64,000 bases of DNA, taken from NCBI RefSeq assembly GCF_021405525.1, contig NZ_JAGQAG010000001.1:2542001-2606000 (forward strand), in the 5' to 3' direction. The number at the start of each line of letters is the position of its first letter. Within the stretch, counting starts at the first letter, position 1. Position numbers and translations under genes: made by a program. This document shows, in pieces, positions 56,322 through 64,000 of this stretch. Under the pieces are notes generated by a model. That model did not search any database, had not been told where the DNA came from, and saw only the letters and a list, made by a program, of their open reading frames with translations. Origin of the DNA: Ruegeria pomeroyi (GTDB lineage Bacteria > Pseudomonadota > Alphaproteobacteria > Rhodobacterales > Rhodobacteraceae).

Positions 56322-58550
56322 ATGTGGCGGCGCCTTCTGACTGCACTGCCCGCCCTGCTGCTGGCGGTGGTGGCAGAGGCGGGCTGCGACTTTCCGACCG
56401 GGCAATACCGGGCGGAACTGGCGGATATTGCTTCGGTCCGGCGGATCGAAGTGAGCGTCGACAAGGCCCGAAAATGGGCCCGCAACGGGCTGCGGATCAT
56501 TACGTCGGATGGCGAACAGATCGCCGAGAAATACAAGCGGAGTTTTAACGGAACCGTCTCGGTATTCTACGATTTCGGCCGTTGCGACTTTCCTGCCCGA
56601 CTGCGCCAGAACGGCGATTTCAAGGATCATGTGGAACTGGACCGGGGCCGCCTGCTGCAAAGCCTGAACATCCGTCTGGACGAGGGCAATATCGCCCATG
56701 CGGTACGGTTCAAGCTGTTTCTGCAAAAAACCCGCAATTCCGAAAACGAGGTGCTGGCCACCCTGCTGTTGTCGCGGCTGGGCTTTCTGGCGCCGCGTAC
56801 CCGGGTCGTCGATGTGGTGCAGAACGGCACGCCGGTGCGCATGCTATGGCAGGAAACCGTGGCCAAGGAGTTTCTGGAACACAACCGCCGCCGCGAGGGC
56901 CCCATGTTCGAGGGCGACGAGGCGCTGCTGGCGCTGTGGTCGGACCGGGGCGGCTATCTGTACGAGGCTCTGGGCCTGGCGCGGGTGGTCAACGGCAAAT
57001 GGGTCGAACGCGGCGCCGCCTCGGTGGCGATGACGGCAGATGCCTTCACCCGGTTGCAGGCCGCTTACGCCACCTATGGCAACGCCCATGCGCCCGATCC
57101 TTCGCAGGCCCTGACCGGCATGCCTGTGCCCGCAACCGACAGCGCCGAGGCCGCGCGCATCTGGTGGGACTATGCCGCGCTGATGTTCGCCATGCGCGCC
57201 AGCCACGGGCTGCGCCCGCATAACCGCAAATTCTACTGGAACGCCTTTCTGCAAGGCATGGAGCCGATCTATTACGATGGCGAAGCCGATCCGAAACGGG
57301 CCGATCCGCGCTATCTGCGCGCACTCGACAAGGTGCTTTATGCACCGCATTTCAGCGCCGAACGCATGGCCCGACTGCAAGCGGCGGTGGCCGCGCTGGA
57401 CGGCGCCGACCTGACCGCGCGCTACCGGGCGCTCTGCGACAGCGGCTGCGCACCCGATGCGGCGGCCCATCTGCTGGACCGTCTGGCCGCGAACATGCCC
57501 GCGCTGGTCCTGCCCTCGGAGGGCAGCGGGCCCGCCCTCGCCGATCCCTGGCCCGTCTTCCGCGCGCGCCTCTTCCAGCGACTGCCCGAGGCCCGCAGCC
57601 GGGACATCGCCGCCGCCGATCCGGTCAGCGGGATCGCAACAGCACAGCTCTGCTCCCGCGACACCTGCGAAACTCAGGTTCTGGACCGCGCCGCCCATGT
57701 GGCGGCCCTGTCGGGCGCGGTTCTGGACGGCATGCAACTGACCATGACCCTGACCGCGCAAACAGCGGATGGCACGACCTATACCACCACGCCCCTGACC
57801 GGCTGGGGCCTGACCCTGCGCCACAGCCCGGGCCTTGCCATCGAGACGGACCCGCAAGGCCGGCGGTTGGTGCTGACCCAGTCGGCGCCTGACGACTGGG
57901 CCCTCTTGATGGGTGACCGGCTGGAGGGGGTCGAGATCGCGTTCAAAGGCCTGCCCCCGCCACCCGCCGCTGCCGAGGCCTCGCCCGAGCAGCGGTTCAA
58001 CCCCTACGGGCTGACCGGCTGCCTGACCCTTTATGGCATGACCCTCTCCCGGGTGCGGATCAGCACCGAAGGCGGCGGATGCGAAGACGGCGTCAACATC
58101 GTCTCCAGCCGGGGGGACATCGCGCTGCTCGAGGTCCACGATGCCGCCTCGGATGCGGTGGACATGGACTTTGCCGATCTGCATGTGGCCGAGGCACGGA
58201 TCACCGGCGCGGGCAACGACTGTCTGGATCTCAGCGGCGGCCACTTTAGGTTCGATCTGGTGCTGGCGGCCGACTGCGGCGACAAGGCGGTGTCGGTCGG
58301 CGAGGCAAGCGCGGTCGCCATCGGCGATCTGGACGCGCGTGCCAGCGCCATCGGCATCTCGTCCAAGGACGGATCAAGCGTGACCGTCGACCGGGTCGGG
58401 ATCGAGGCCACGCTGTTCTGCCACGAGGTCTTTCGCAAGAAACAGGAATTCCCCGGCGCCTATCTGCGCCTTGGTCCCGGCCAATGCAACGGTCCGGCGG
58501 GCTGGATCGACGCCGACTCGGTCCTCGATCCGCGCGGTGACAGCGGATGA
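56322..58550 (+). CDS. Secreted CotH-like kinase-fold protein with C-terminal beta-helix
   Basis: Predicted 742-aa exported protein. The signal peptide is at residues 1-20 (LLTALPALLLAVVAEA before GCDFP). Residues about 90-340 resemble CotH atypical kinases: NGDFKDH at 97-103, RFKLFLQKTRNSENEVLAT (129-147), GFLAPRT, and HNRKFYW...EPIYYDGE with H300-N301 and D319 where CotH has its HN and metal-binding Asp. Residues about 540-720 show short beta-helix rungs (SRVRISTEGGGC, DIALLEVHDAASDAVDMD). The ATG is five bases after the DUF4956 stop; the ribosome site is weak. It could phosphorylate a surface protein or bind the polymer through the helix. Confidence 0.72.
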   Translation: MWRRLLTALPALLLAVVAEAGCDFPTGQYRAELADIASVRRIEVSVDKARKWARNGLRIITSDGEQIAEKYKRSFNGTVSVFYDFGRCDFPARLRQNGDFKDHVELDRGRLLQSLNIRLDEGNIAHAVRFKLFLQKTRNSENEVLATLLLSRLGFLAPRTRVVDVVQNGTPVRMLWQETVAKEFLEHNRRREGPMFEGDEALLALWSDRGGYLYEALGLARVVNGKWVERGAASVAMTADAFTRLQAAYATYGNAHAPDPSQALTGMPVPATDSAEAARIWWDYAALMFAMRASHGLRPHNRKFYWNAFLQGMEPIYYDGEADPKRADPRYLRALDKVLYAPHFSAERMARLQAAVAALDGADLTARYRALCDSGCAPDAAAHLLDRLAANMPALVLPSEGSGPALADPWPVFRARLFQRLPEARSRDIAAADPVSGIATAQLCSRDTCETQVLDRAAHVAALSGAVLDGMQLTMTLTAQTADGTTYTTTPLTGWGLTLRHSPGLAIETDPQGRRLVLTQSAPDDWALLMGDRLEGVEIAFKGLPPPPAAAEASPEQRFNPYGLTGCLTLYGMTLSRVRISTEGGGCEDGVNIVSSRGDIALLEVHDAASDAVDMDFADLHVAEARITGAGNDCLDLSGGHFRFDLVLAADCGDKAVSVGEASAVAIGDLDARASAIGISSKDGSSVTVDRVGIEATLFCHEVFRKKQEFPGAYLRLGPGQCNGPAGWIDADSVLDPRGDSG

Positions 58551-59143
58551 GCTTCCGGATCGAAGAAAAGGTGGTTCTGACGGCAAGCGACATGGCCCGC
58601 CTGCAAGCCGATCTGCAAGGCCGTGGCATGGTGCCGCTCTATCCCGCGCGGCTGATCCGCTCGGTCTATTTCGACACCACCGGGTTGCAGATGTTCTCGG
58701 ACTCAGAGGAAGGGGTGCTGCCGCGCAAGAAGATCCGCCTGCGCCGCTATCCCGAACAGACCGACGCAGGCGCGGTGCTGGAGACCAAGATCTCCTCGGT
58801 CGAGGGACGGTTCAAGACCACCCGGCCCGTCGATGCCGGAACCGAAGCACGGTTGCTGAGACAGGGTCATTTCGACCGCGACTACGGCACCTTGATGCCG
58901 ATGGTCGCGGTCAGCTATCGCCGCTCCTATTACAGCCTGAACGGGCTGCGCATCACCTTTGATCGCGACATCTCCTATGCACGCCCTGACGGACAGCTGG
59001 CGCATCGCGAGTCCTGGACCGTTTGCGAACTCAAGGCCCCCGCCGGGGCGCCTCTGGATGCGCTGCACCATGTCCTGCCCGTCCCCAGACGGCGTTTTTC
59101 CAAGTTTTGCAACGGGATAAGCGCAGTAATCGCCCGCGCATAA
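58547..59143 (+). CDS. VTC-domain triphosphate-tunnel protein (polyphosphate polymerase-like)
   Basis: 198-aa soluble protein with the triphosphate-tunnel fold of the VTC4 catalytic domain. It shows FRIEEKVVL (E-x-K strand), SVYFDT, KKIRLRRYP (R-x-R), VLETKIS (second E-x-K), VSYRRSYY, ITFDRDISY (D-R-D) and VCELKAP. These charged residues line the tunnel that binds polyphosphate and metal. There is no SPX or membrane domain, unlike yeast VTC. Its start overlaps the CotH-like gene as ATGA. It probably binds or makes polyphosphate with the DUF4956 protein as membrane partner (inference). Confidence 0.83.
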   Translation: MSFRIEEKVVLTASDMARLQADLQGRGMVPLYPARLIRSVYFDTTGLQMFSDSEEGVLPRKKIRLRRYPEQTDAGAVLETKISSVEGRFKTTRPVDAGTEARLLRQGHFDRDYGTLMPMVAVSYRRSYYSLNGLRITFDRDISYARPDGQLAHRESWTVCELKAPAGAPLDALHHVLPVPRRRFSKFCNGISAVIARA

Positions 59144-59170
59144 CGCCCCCCGGCGCGACGCTTTGGCGCT

Positions 59171-59190
59171 GTGTTTTATGCAAAAAACAC
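59171..59190. other. Short inverted repeat after the VTC gene
   Basis: GTGTTTT-N6-AAAACAC, 28 bp after the VTC stop and just upstream of the RND promoter. It may act as a weak terminator or an operator. Confidence 0.35.
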
Positions 59191-59200
59191 GGGCCGCCCA

Positions 59201-59230
59201 TTGAAACGCAATCGTTTTTTTGAATATATA
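59201..59230 (+). promoter_or_regulatory. Candidate promoter of the RND efflux operon
   Basis: TTGAAA, an 18-bp spacer and TATATA form the best sigma-70-like promoter seen in the window. They lie 59 bp before the adaptor ATG, in an AT-rich 145-bp gap. Confidence 0.55.
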
Positions 59231-59288
59231 TAAACCAAGCGGTTTCGACCCGTCACCCAGATCGGTCGACCGAACCGAAAGGTGTCCT

Positions 59289-60269
59289 ATGAAAGTGATC
59301 CTCCCTGCCCTGCTGATGAGCCTTGCCGCATTGATCGCGGCGCCCGTGCTGGCCGAAACCACCGCCCGCCGCGTCACCGTCACCGAATGGAAAACGGTCT
59401 TTGCCAAGGTCGAACCGCGCGACAGCCTGCCCGCCCGCTCGCGGCTGGGTGGCATCTTGCAGGAAATCACCGTGGCCGAGGGCAGCGCCGTTACCCGGGG
59501 CCAGCAGATCGGCACCACGGTGGACGAGAAGCTGGAGCTGGAAATGCGCGCCATCGACGCGCAGCTCAGCGCGCTGGGATCGGAGCTGAGCAATGCCGAG
59601 GCCGAGCTGACACGCGGCCAGAACCTGCTGGAACGCGGCGTGACCACCGAACAGAATGTCGACGCCTTGCGCACCCGCGTGCAGGTGATCGAGGGCCGCA
59701 TCGGCACCACCCGCGCCCAGCGGGACGTCCTGTTGCAACGCACCGACGAGGGCCGCATCCTGGCGCCGCTCACCGGCACGGTGATCGACGTTCCGGTGAC
59801 CGAAGGCTCGGTGGTGCTGCCGGGCGAGATGATCGCGGTGATCGGCGGCAGCGGTTTCTTCCTGCGCCTTGCGGTGCCCGAGCGGCATGCCGATTTCCTG
59901 GCCGAGGGCGACAGCATCGCCATCGCCGGGATCGAGGGGGCCGAGACCGGCACCCTCGCCAAGCTCTATCCCCAGATCGAGAATGGTCGGGTGATCGCCG
60001 ATGTCGAGGTTGCGGGCCTGTCCTCCGAATTCATCGGGCGCCGGGTGCTGGTGCGCCTGCCGGTGGGCCGGGCCGAGGTGGTGGCGGTGCCGCCCGCGGC
60101 GGTCGCCTCGCGCATGGGGCTTGATTTCGTGCGGGTCGCCGGACCGGATGGCGGCGCCACCGAACGTGTGGTGGTGATCGGAACACCGGTCGAGGCCGAG
60201 GGCGAAAGCCTTATCGAAATCCTGTCCGGCCTCAAGGGTGGCGAAGTGCTGGTGGCCGATCATGAGTGA
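59289..60269 (+). CDS. RND efflux periplasmic adaptor (HlyD/AcrA type)
   Basis: Predicted 326-aa periplasmic adaptor that links an RND pump to an outer-membrane channel. The signal peptide is at 1-22 (LPALLMSLAALIAAPVLA before ETTAR). The split lipoyl/barrel-sandwich halves (GGILQEITVAEGSAVTRGQ and ILAPLTGTVIDVPVTEGSVV) flank a helical hairpin rich in Glu/Arg/Leu (about 80-155). AAAGG precedes the ATG at 59289. It is on the short side for the family, and no lipobox Cys is present. It overlaps the pump gene by eight bases. Confidence 0.9.
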   Translation: MKVILPALLMSLAALIAAPVLAETTARRVTVTEWKTVFAKVEPRDSLPARSRLGGILQEITVAEGSAVTRGQQIGTTVDEKLELEMRAIDAQLSALGSELSNAEAELTRGQNLLERGVTTEQNVDALRTRVQVIEGRIGTTRAQRDVLLQRTDEGRILAPLTGTVIDVPVTEGSVVLPGEMIAVIGGSGFFLRLAVPERHADFLAEGDSIAIAGIEGAETGTLAKLYPQIENGRVIADVEVAGLSSEFIGRRVLVRLPVGRAEVVAVPPAAVASRMGLDFVRVAGPDGGATERVVVIGTPVEAEGESLIEILSGLKGGEVLVADHE

Positions 60270-63200
60270 AGGATCACAGAACACGCCCCTGGGCATCGCG
60301 GGCGGGCTGACACGCGGCTTCATCGGCTCGGCCCTGACGCCGCTGATGATCCTTGCGGCCCTTGCCATGGGGCTGGTGGCGCTGATCAGCCTGCCGCGCG
60401 AGGAAGAGCCGCAGATCTCGGTGCCGCTGGTCGATATCCATATCCAGGCACCGGGGCTCAAGGCCGAGGATGCGGTGAAACTGGTCACCGAACCGATGGA
60501 GACCATCGTCAAGGCGATCGGCGATGTGGACCATGTCTATTCACAGACCGGCGACGATTATGCCATGGTCACCGCCCGGTTCCTGGTCGGTACCCCTGCC
60601 GATACCGCCATCCTGCGCGTGCATGACAAGGTGCGCGCCAATATGGACCGCATCCCGGTGGGCATCGGCGAGCCGCTGATCGTCGGGCGCGGCATCGACG
60701 ACGTGGCCATCGTCTCGCTGACCCTGTCGCCGCGCGACGGGGCCGGGGATGTCTCGGCCAACGACCTGACCCGCATCGCGCGGGAATTGCAGGTGCAACT
60801 GGCCAAGATCGGCGATGTGGGCCTGACCTATCTGGTGGGCGAGGCGCCCGAGGCGATCCGCATCGCGCCCGACCCCGAGCGGCTGGCGCTGTTCGGCGTG
60901 ACGCTGCAACAGCTGGCGGCCAAGGTCGAGGGCGCCAACCGGGCGCTGGCCACCGGGCTGGTGCGCGACGGCGGCGAACAGATCGCGCTGGTGGCGGGCG
61001 AGACGCTGCACGCGCCCGCCGAGATCGCCAACCTGCTGCTGACCACCCGCGACAACCGGCCCGTCTATGTGCGCGACGTGGCCGATGTGCGCTTTGTCCC
61101 CGACACGTCCGAGCGGATCGTGGCCAATGTCACCCGCGACGACAGCGGCGAGATCCGCCGCAGCCCGGCAGTGACGCTGGCGCTGGCCAAGCGCGCCGGG
61201 GCCAATGCCGTGGTGGTGGCCGAAGAGATCCTGCACCGGGTGCATCTTCTGGAACACGACCTGATCCCCGACAGCGTCGAGGTCACGGTGACCCGCGACT
61301 ATGGCGAGACCGCCAATGAAAAGGCCAACGAACTGCTGTTCCACCTTGGCCTGGCCACCGTGTCCATCGTGGTGCTGGTGCTGTTCTCGATCGGCTGGCG
61401 CGAAAGCATCGTGGTCGCGGTGGTGATCCCGGTCACCATCCTGCTGACGCTCTTTGCGGCCTGGGTCATGGGCTACACGCTGAACCGGGTATCGCTGTTT
61501 GCGCTGATCTTTTCCATCGGCATCCTCGTCGATGACGCCATTGTGGTGATCGAGAACATCGCCCGTCACTGGGCCATGCCCGACAGCGCCAGCCGCACCC
61601 AAAAGGCGATCCGCGCGGTGGCCGAGGTGGGCAACCCCACCATCGTCGCCACGCTGACCGTGGTGGCGGCGCTGCTGCCGATGCTGTTCGTGTCGGGGCT
61701 GATGGGGCCGTATATGAGCCCGATCCCCGCCAATGCCTCGGCCGCGATGATCTTTTCCTTTTTCGTGGCGGTGATCATCACGCCCTGGCTGATGGTCAAG
61801 ATCGCCGGCCGCGCGCCCGCCCATGCCCATGACGAGGCCGCCCAGCATGGCGGCACGCTGGGGCGCCTCTATCGCGCGGTGGCACGTCCGCTGTTGCGCA
61901 CCAAATCCGGCAGCGGGTTGTTCCTTTTGGTGGCGGCGGTTCTGTCCTTCGGCTCGCTGGGCGCGCTTTACACCCGTGACGTGACGGTCAAGCTCTTGCC
62001 GTTCGACAACAAGTCCGAACTCTCGGTGGTGATCGACCTGCCCGAAGGCGCCTCGGTCGAGGAGACCGACGCGGTAGCGCAACAGGTGGCGCGTCGCGTG
62101 CTGGAGCTGCCCGAGGTGATCTCGGCCCAGACCCATGCGGGCGATGCGGCGCCCTTCAACTTCAACGGGCTGGTGCGCCATTACTATCTGCGTGCCCGGC
62201 CCGAGCTGGGTGATGTACAGATCAACCTGCTGCCCAAGGATGCACGTGAGCGCACCAGCCACGACATCGCGCTGGATATCCGCCAGCGGCTCTCCACGCT
62301 CGACCTGCCGGAGGGGACGGTGCTGAAAACCGTCGAGCCGCCCCCCGGCCCGCCGGTCATCGCCACCCTGCTGGCCGAGGTCTATGGCCCCGATGCAGAC
62401 AGCCGCCGCGCCGCCGCCACCCGCATCCGCGAGGCGTTCGAAAGCGTGCCTTTCGTGGTCGATGTGGATGACAGTTTCGGCACTCAGGCCCGCCGTCTCA
62501 GGGCCACGGTCTCGACCGATCAGCTGGAATTCTTCGGCGTGCAGGAACATGACGTCTTCTCGACGCTGGCGATCCTGAACGCGGGCCAGACGGTGGGCTA
62601 TTCGCACCGGGGCGAGGGCCGCCGCCCGATCCCCATCGAGGTCGCCCGCGACAGCGCCGACCGGGTGGTGGACGAACGGTTCCTGTCGACCCCGGTTCCG
62701 GCCAATGTGCTGCCGGGCGCGCGCGGCGTGGTCGAGCTGGGCGATGTGGTCGAGCTGCGTGAAGAGCGCGCCTCGTACCCCGTGTTCCGCCATAACGGGC
62801 GCGCCGCCGAGATGGTGATGGCCGAACTGGCCGGCGATTTCGAGGCGCCGCTCTATGGTATGCTCGCGGTGGCCGAGGCGTTGGACGCGATGGACTGGCC
62901 CGAAGGGGGCAAACCCCAGATCCGTCTGAACGGCCAGCCCGAGGATGAAAGCGGCATCACCCTGCTGTGGGACGGTGAATGGGAGGTCACCTGGATCACC
63001 TTCCGCGACATGGGCGCGGCCTTTGGTGTGGCGCTCTTGGGCATCTACATCCTGGTGGTGGCGCAATTCGGCTCGTTCCGGCTGCCGTTGGTGGTGCTGA
63101 CGCCGGTGCCTCTGACCTTTCTGGGCATCATCATCGGGCATTGGTTGTTCAACGCACCCTTCTCGGCACCCTCGATGATCGGTTTCATCGCGCTGGCGGG

Positions 63201-63468
63201 GATCATCGTGCGCAACTCGATCCTGCTGGTGGATTTCATCCGCCATGCGGACCCGTCGCTGGACAAGATCGAGACGCTGATCGAGGCAGGCGCGATCCGG
63301 TTCAAGCCGATCCTGCTGACGGCGGTGGCGGCGATGATCGGGGCGGCGGTGATCCTGACCGACCCGATCTTTCAGGGGCTGGCGCTGTCGCTGCTCTTCG
63401 GGCTGCTCAGCTCGACCCTGCTGACGGTGCTGGTGATCCCGGCCATCTACCGCGTGTTCAAGACCTGA
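60262..63468 (+). CDS. RND-family efflux permease (AcrB-like)
   Basis: Predicted 1068-aa proton-driven inner-membrane pump. TM1 lies after LTRGFIGSALTPL. The first periplasmic porter domain begins LPREEEPQISVPLVDIHIQAPG, and TM4 contains SIGILVDDAIVVIENIARH with the proton-relay Asp pair. A second half repeats the pattern and ends in the FKPILLTAVAAMIGAAVIL helix. The substrate is unknown. No outer-membrane factor gene is present before the window ends. Confidence 0.93.
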   Translation: MSEGSQNTPLGIAGGLTRGFIGSALTPLMILAALAMGLVALISLPREEEPQISVPLVDIHIQAPGLKAEDAVKLVTEPMETIVKAIGDVDHVYSQTGDDYAMVTARFLVGTPADTAILRVHDKVRANMDRIPVGIGEPLIVGRGIDDVAIVSLTLSPRDGAGDVSANDLTRIARELQVQLAKIGDVGLTYLVGEAPEAIRIAPDPERLALFGVTLQQLAAKVEGANRALATGLVRDGGEQIALVAGETLHAPAEIANLLLTTRDNRPVYVRDVADVRFVPDTSERIVANVTRDDSGEIRRSPAVTLALAKRAGANAVVVAEEILHRVHLLEHDLIPDSVEVTVTRDYGETANEKANELLFHLGLATVSIVVLVLFSIGWRESIVVAVVIPVTILLTLFAAWVMGYTLNRVSLFALIFSIGILVDDAIVVIENIARHWAMPDSASRTQKAIRAVAEVGNPTIVATLTVVAALLPMLFVSGLMGPYMSPIPANASAAMIFSFFVAVIITPWLMVKIAGRAPAHAHDEAAQHGGTLGRLYRAVARPLLRTKSGSGLFLLVAAVLSFGSLGALYTRDVTVKLLPFDNKSELSVVIDLPEGASVEETDAVAQQVARRVLELPEVISAQTHAGDAAPFNFNGLVRHYYLRARPELGDVQINLLPKDARERTSHDIALDIRQRLSTLDLPEGTVLKTVEPPPGPPVIATLLAEVYGPDADSRRAAATRIREAFESVPFVVDVDDSFGTQARRLRATVSTDQLEFFGVQEHDVFSTLAILNAGQTVGYSHRGEGRRPIPIEVARDSADRVVDERFLSTPVPANVLPGARGVVELGDVVELREERASYPVFRHNGRAAEMVMAELAGDFEAPLYGMLAVAEALDAMDWPEGGKPQIRLNGQPEDESGITLLWDGEWEVTWITFRDMGAAFGVALLGIYILVVAQFGSFRLPLVVLTPVPLTFLGIIIGHWLFNAPFSAPSMIGFIALAGIIVRNSILLVDFIRHADPSLDKIETLIEAGAIRFKPILLTAVAAMIGAAVILTDPIFQGLALSLLFGLLSSTLLTVLVIPAIYRVFKT

Positions 63469-63543
63469 GCAGGCAATATAGAACCAAAGTGCCATTGCCC
63501 TTCGCGCCGCCATCTGGCCCAATGCGGCGCGGAGGAGAGAGAG

Positions 63544-64000
63544 ATGTTCAGATACGGGCTTTCCCTGTGCGCCACGTTGCTGGCGGGTGCGGCGCTGGCC
63601 GCCGACACGCCGCAAGTGCCGCTTGACGATCCCTTTGCCTCGGGCATGTGGGAGGACCACCAGATCGCGATCCTGGGCGACCCCGCCGATATCCGGTTCG
63701 ACGACCGGGTGCGCGTGTTTGCGCCCGCCGCGGCCGAGGATGCGTTTCACGTGCCGCTCTTGATCGACGCCACCGCCATCCCCGATGTCGAGGAGATCGT
63801 GGTCACAGCCGATTACGGCCCGATCCCCAAGATCCTCAGCTATTTCCCCGGCGAGGCGCAGGCGAAACTGGCGCTGCGCTTCAAGATCGACCAGGCCACC
63901 GCCGTGCGCGCCTCGGTCCGCACCAAAAGCGGCAGCTGGCATGTGGGCGGCACCCTGATCGACGCGGCGGGCGGCGGTTGTACCGCACCCGCGCAGGCCT
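63544..64000 (+). CDS. SoxYZ-like carrier protein, N-terminal part, cut by window edge
   Basis: The first 152 codons are present. A signal peptide (RYGLSLCATLLAGAALA before ADTPQ) leads into a SoxY-like domain with FASGMWEDHQIAILGDPADIRFDDRVRVFAP, and a Cys in the GGGCTAP motif at the position of the SoxY carrier Cys. This layout matches the quinoprotein-dehydrogenase-associated SoxYZ fusion found with PQQ alcohol/methanol dehydrogenases. A SoxZ half should follow beyond the edge. GGAGGAGAG upstream supports the start. The C1 theme of the left part of the window makes the methanol dehydrogenase link attractive but unproven. Confidence 0.75.
   Translation, partial: MFRYGLSLCATLLAGAALAADTPQVPLDDPFASGMWEDHQIAILGDPADIRFDDRVRVFAPAAAEDAFHVPLLIDATAIPDVEEIVVTADYGPIPKILSYFPGEAQAKLALRFKIDQATAVRASVRTKSGSWHVGGTLIDAAGGGCTAPAQA

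Noticed and set aside
59202-59220. GAAACG-CAAT-CGTTTT before the RND operon as a fourth copy of the polysaccharide operator
   Set aside because: The spacer is four bases, the half-site differs (GAAACG, not GAAACA), and the match lies in an AT-rich promoter.

Overview
The window is high-GC alphaproteobacterial DNA with tightly packed operons joined by ATGA/GTGA stop-start overlaps. The gene content points to a marine Roseobacter-group member of the Rhodobacteraceae: a trimethylamine/TMAO catabolic cluster (tmm, tdm and a TMAO-type ABC importer), folate-linked C1 oxidation and a serine-cycle operon. The assignment rests on gene content and recognisable protein families; no database search was possible.

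Region 1 (1-9934) is a serine-cycle block. A leftward operon runs sgaA-mtkA-mtkB-hydroxypyruvate reductase-ppc (ppc runs off the left edge). A divergent LuxR-type regulator, mcl1 and glycerate kinase run rightward. Together these genes carry C1 units from serine through hydroxypyruvate, glycerate, PEP, oxaloacetate and malyl-CoA back to glyoxylate plus acetyl-CoA. SHMT, enolase and malate dehydrogenase are not in the window.

Region 2 (9940-31867) is the methylated-amine/C1-oxidation block. It holds tdm with a truncated haemoglobin and a DMT exporter. An operon runs from formate dehydrogenase (fused GB subunit, then A) through fhs and a chorismate mutase to two tandem folD paralogues. It also holds a divergent Amt-like membrane protein, a GntR regulator, a leaderless binding-protein homologue, tmm, and the three-gene TMAO importer. 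TMA is oxidised to TMAO by Tmm, imported TMAO joins it, Tdm releases formaldehyde, and FolD/Fhs/Fdh take the C1 unit to formate and CO2 while methylene-THF can feed the serine cycle. A 17-bp element is repeated exactly in the two divergent control regions of this block.

Region 3 (32212-40392) is a complete peptide ABC importer with an M19 dipeptidase, a divergent LysR regulator, and a fumarylacetoacetate-hydrolase-family enzyme.

Region 4 (40493-59143) is a cell-surface polysaccharide locus. A long leftward operon holds the initiating sugar transferase, a polysaccharide deacetylase, a GT4, a sulfotransferase, a chain-length protein, a Wzy/ligase and a GT2. Next come another GT4, a secreted lyase-fold protein, two FemAB/GNAT-like acyltransferases and a MurJ/Wzx-like flippase. 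The locus ends with a DUF4956 membrane protein, a secreted CotH-like/beta-helix protein and a VTC-type triphosphate-tunnel protein. A 17-bp inverted repeat (consensus GGAAACA-N3-TGTTTCC) occurs in each of the three control regions of this locus and predicts one shared regulator.

Region 5 (59171-64000) is an RND efflux pair followed by a SoxYZ-like carrier cut by the right edge. I saw no tRNA, rRNA, CRISPR array, insertion sequence or prophage gene.
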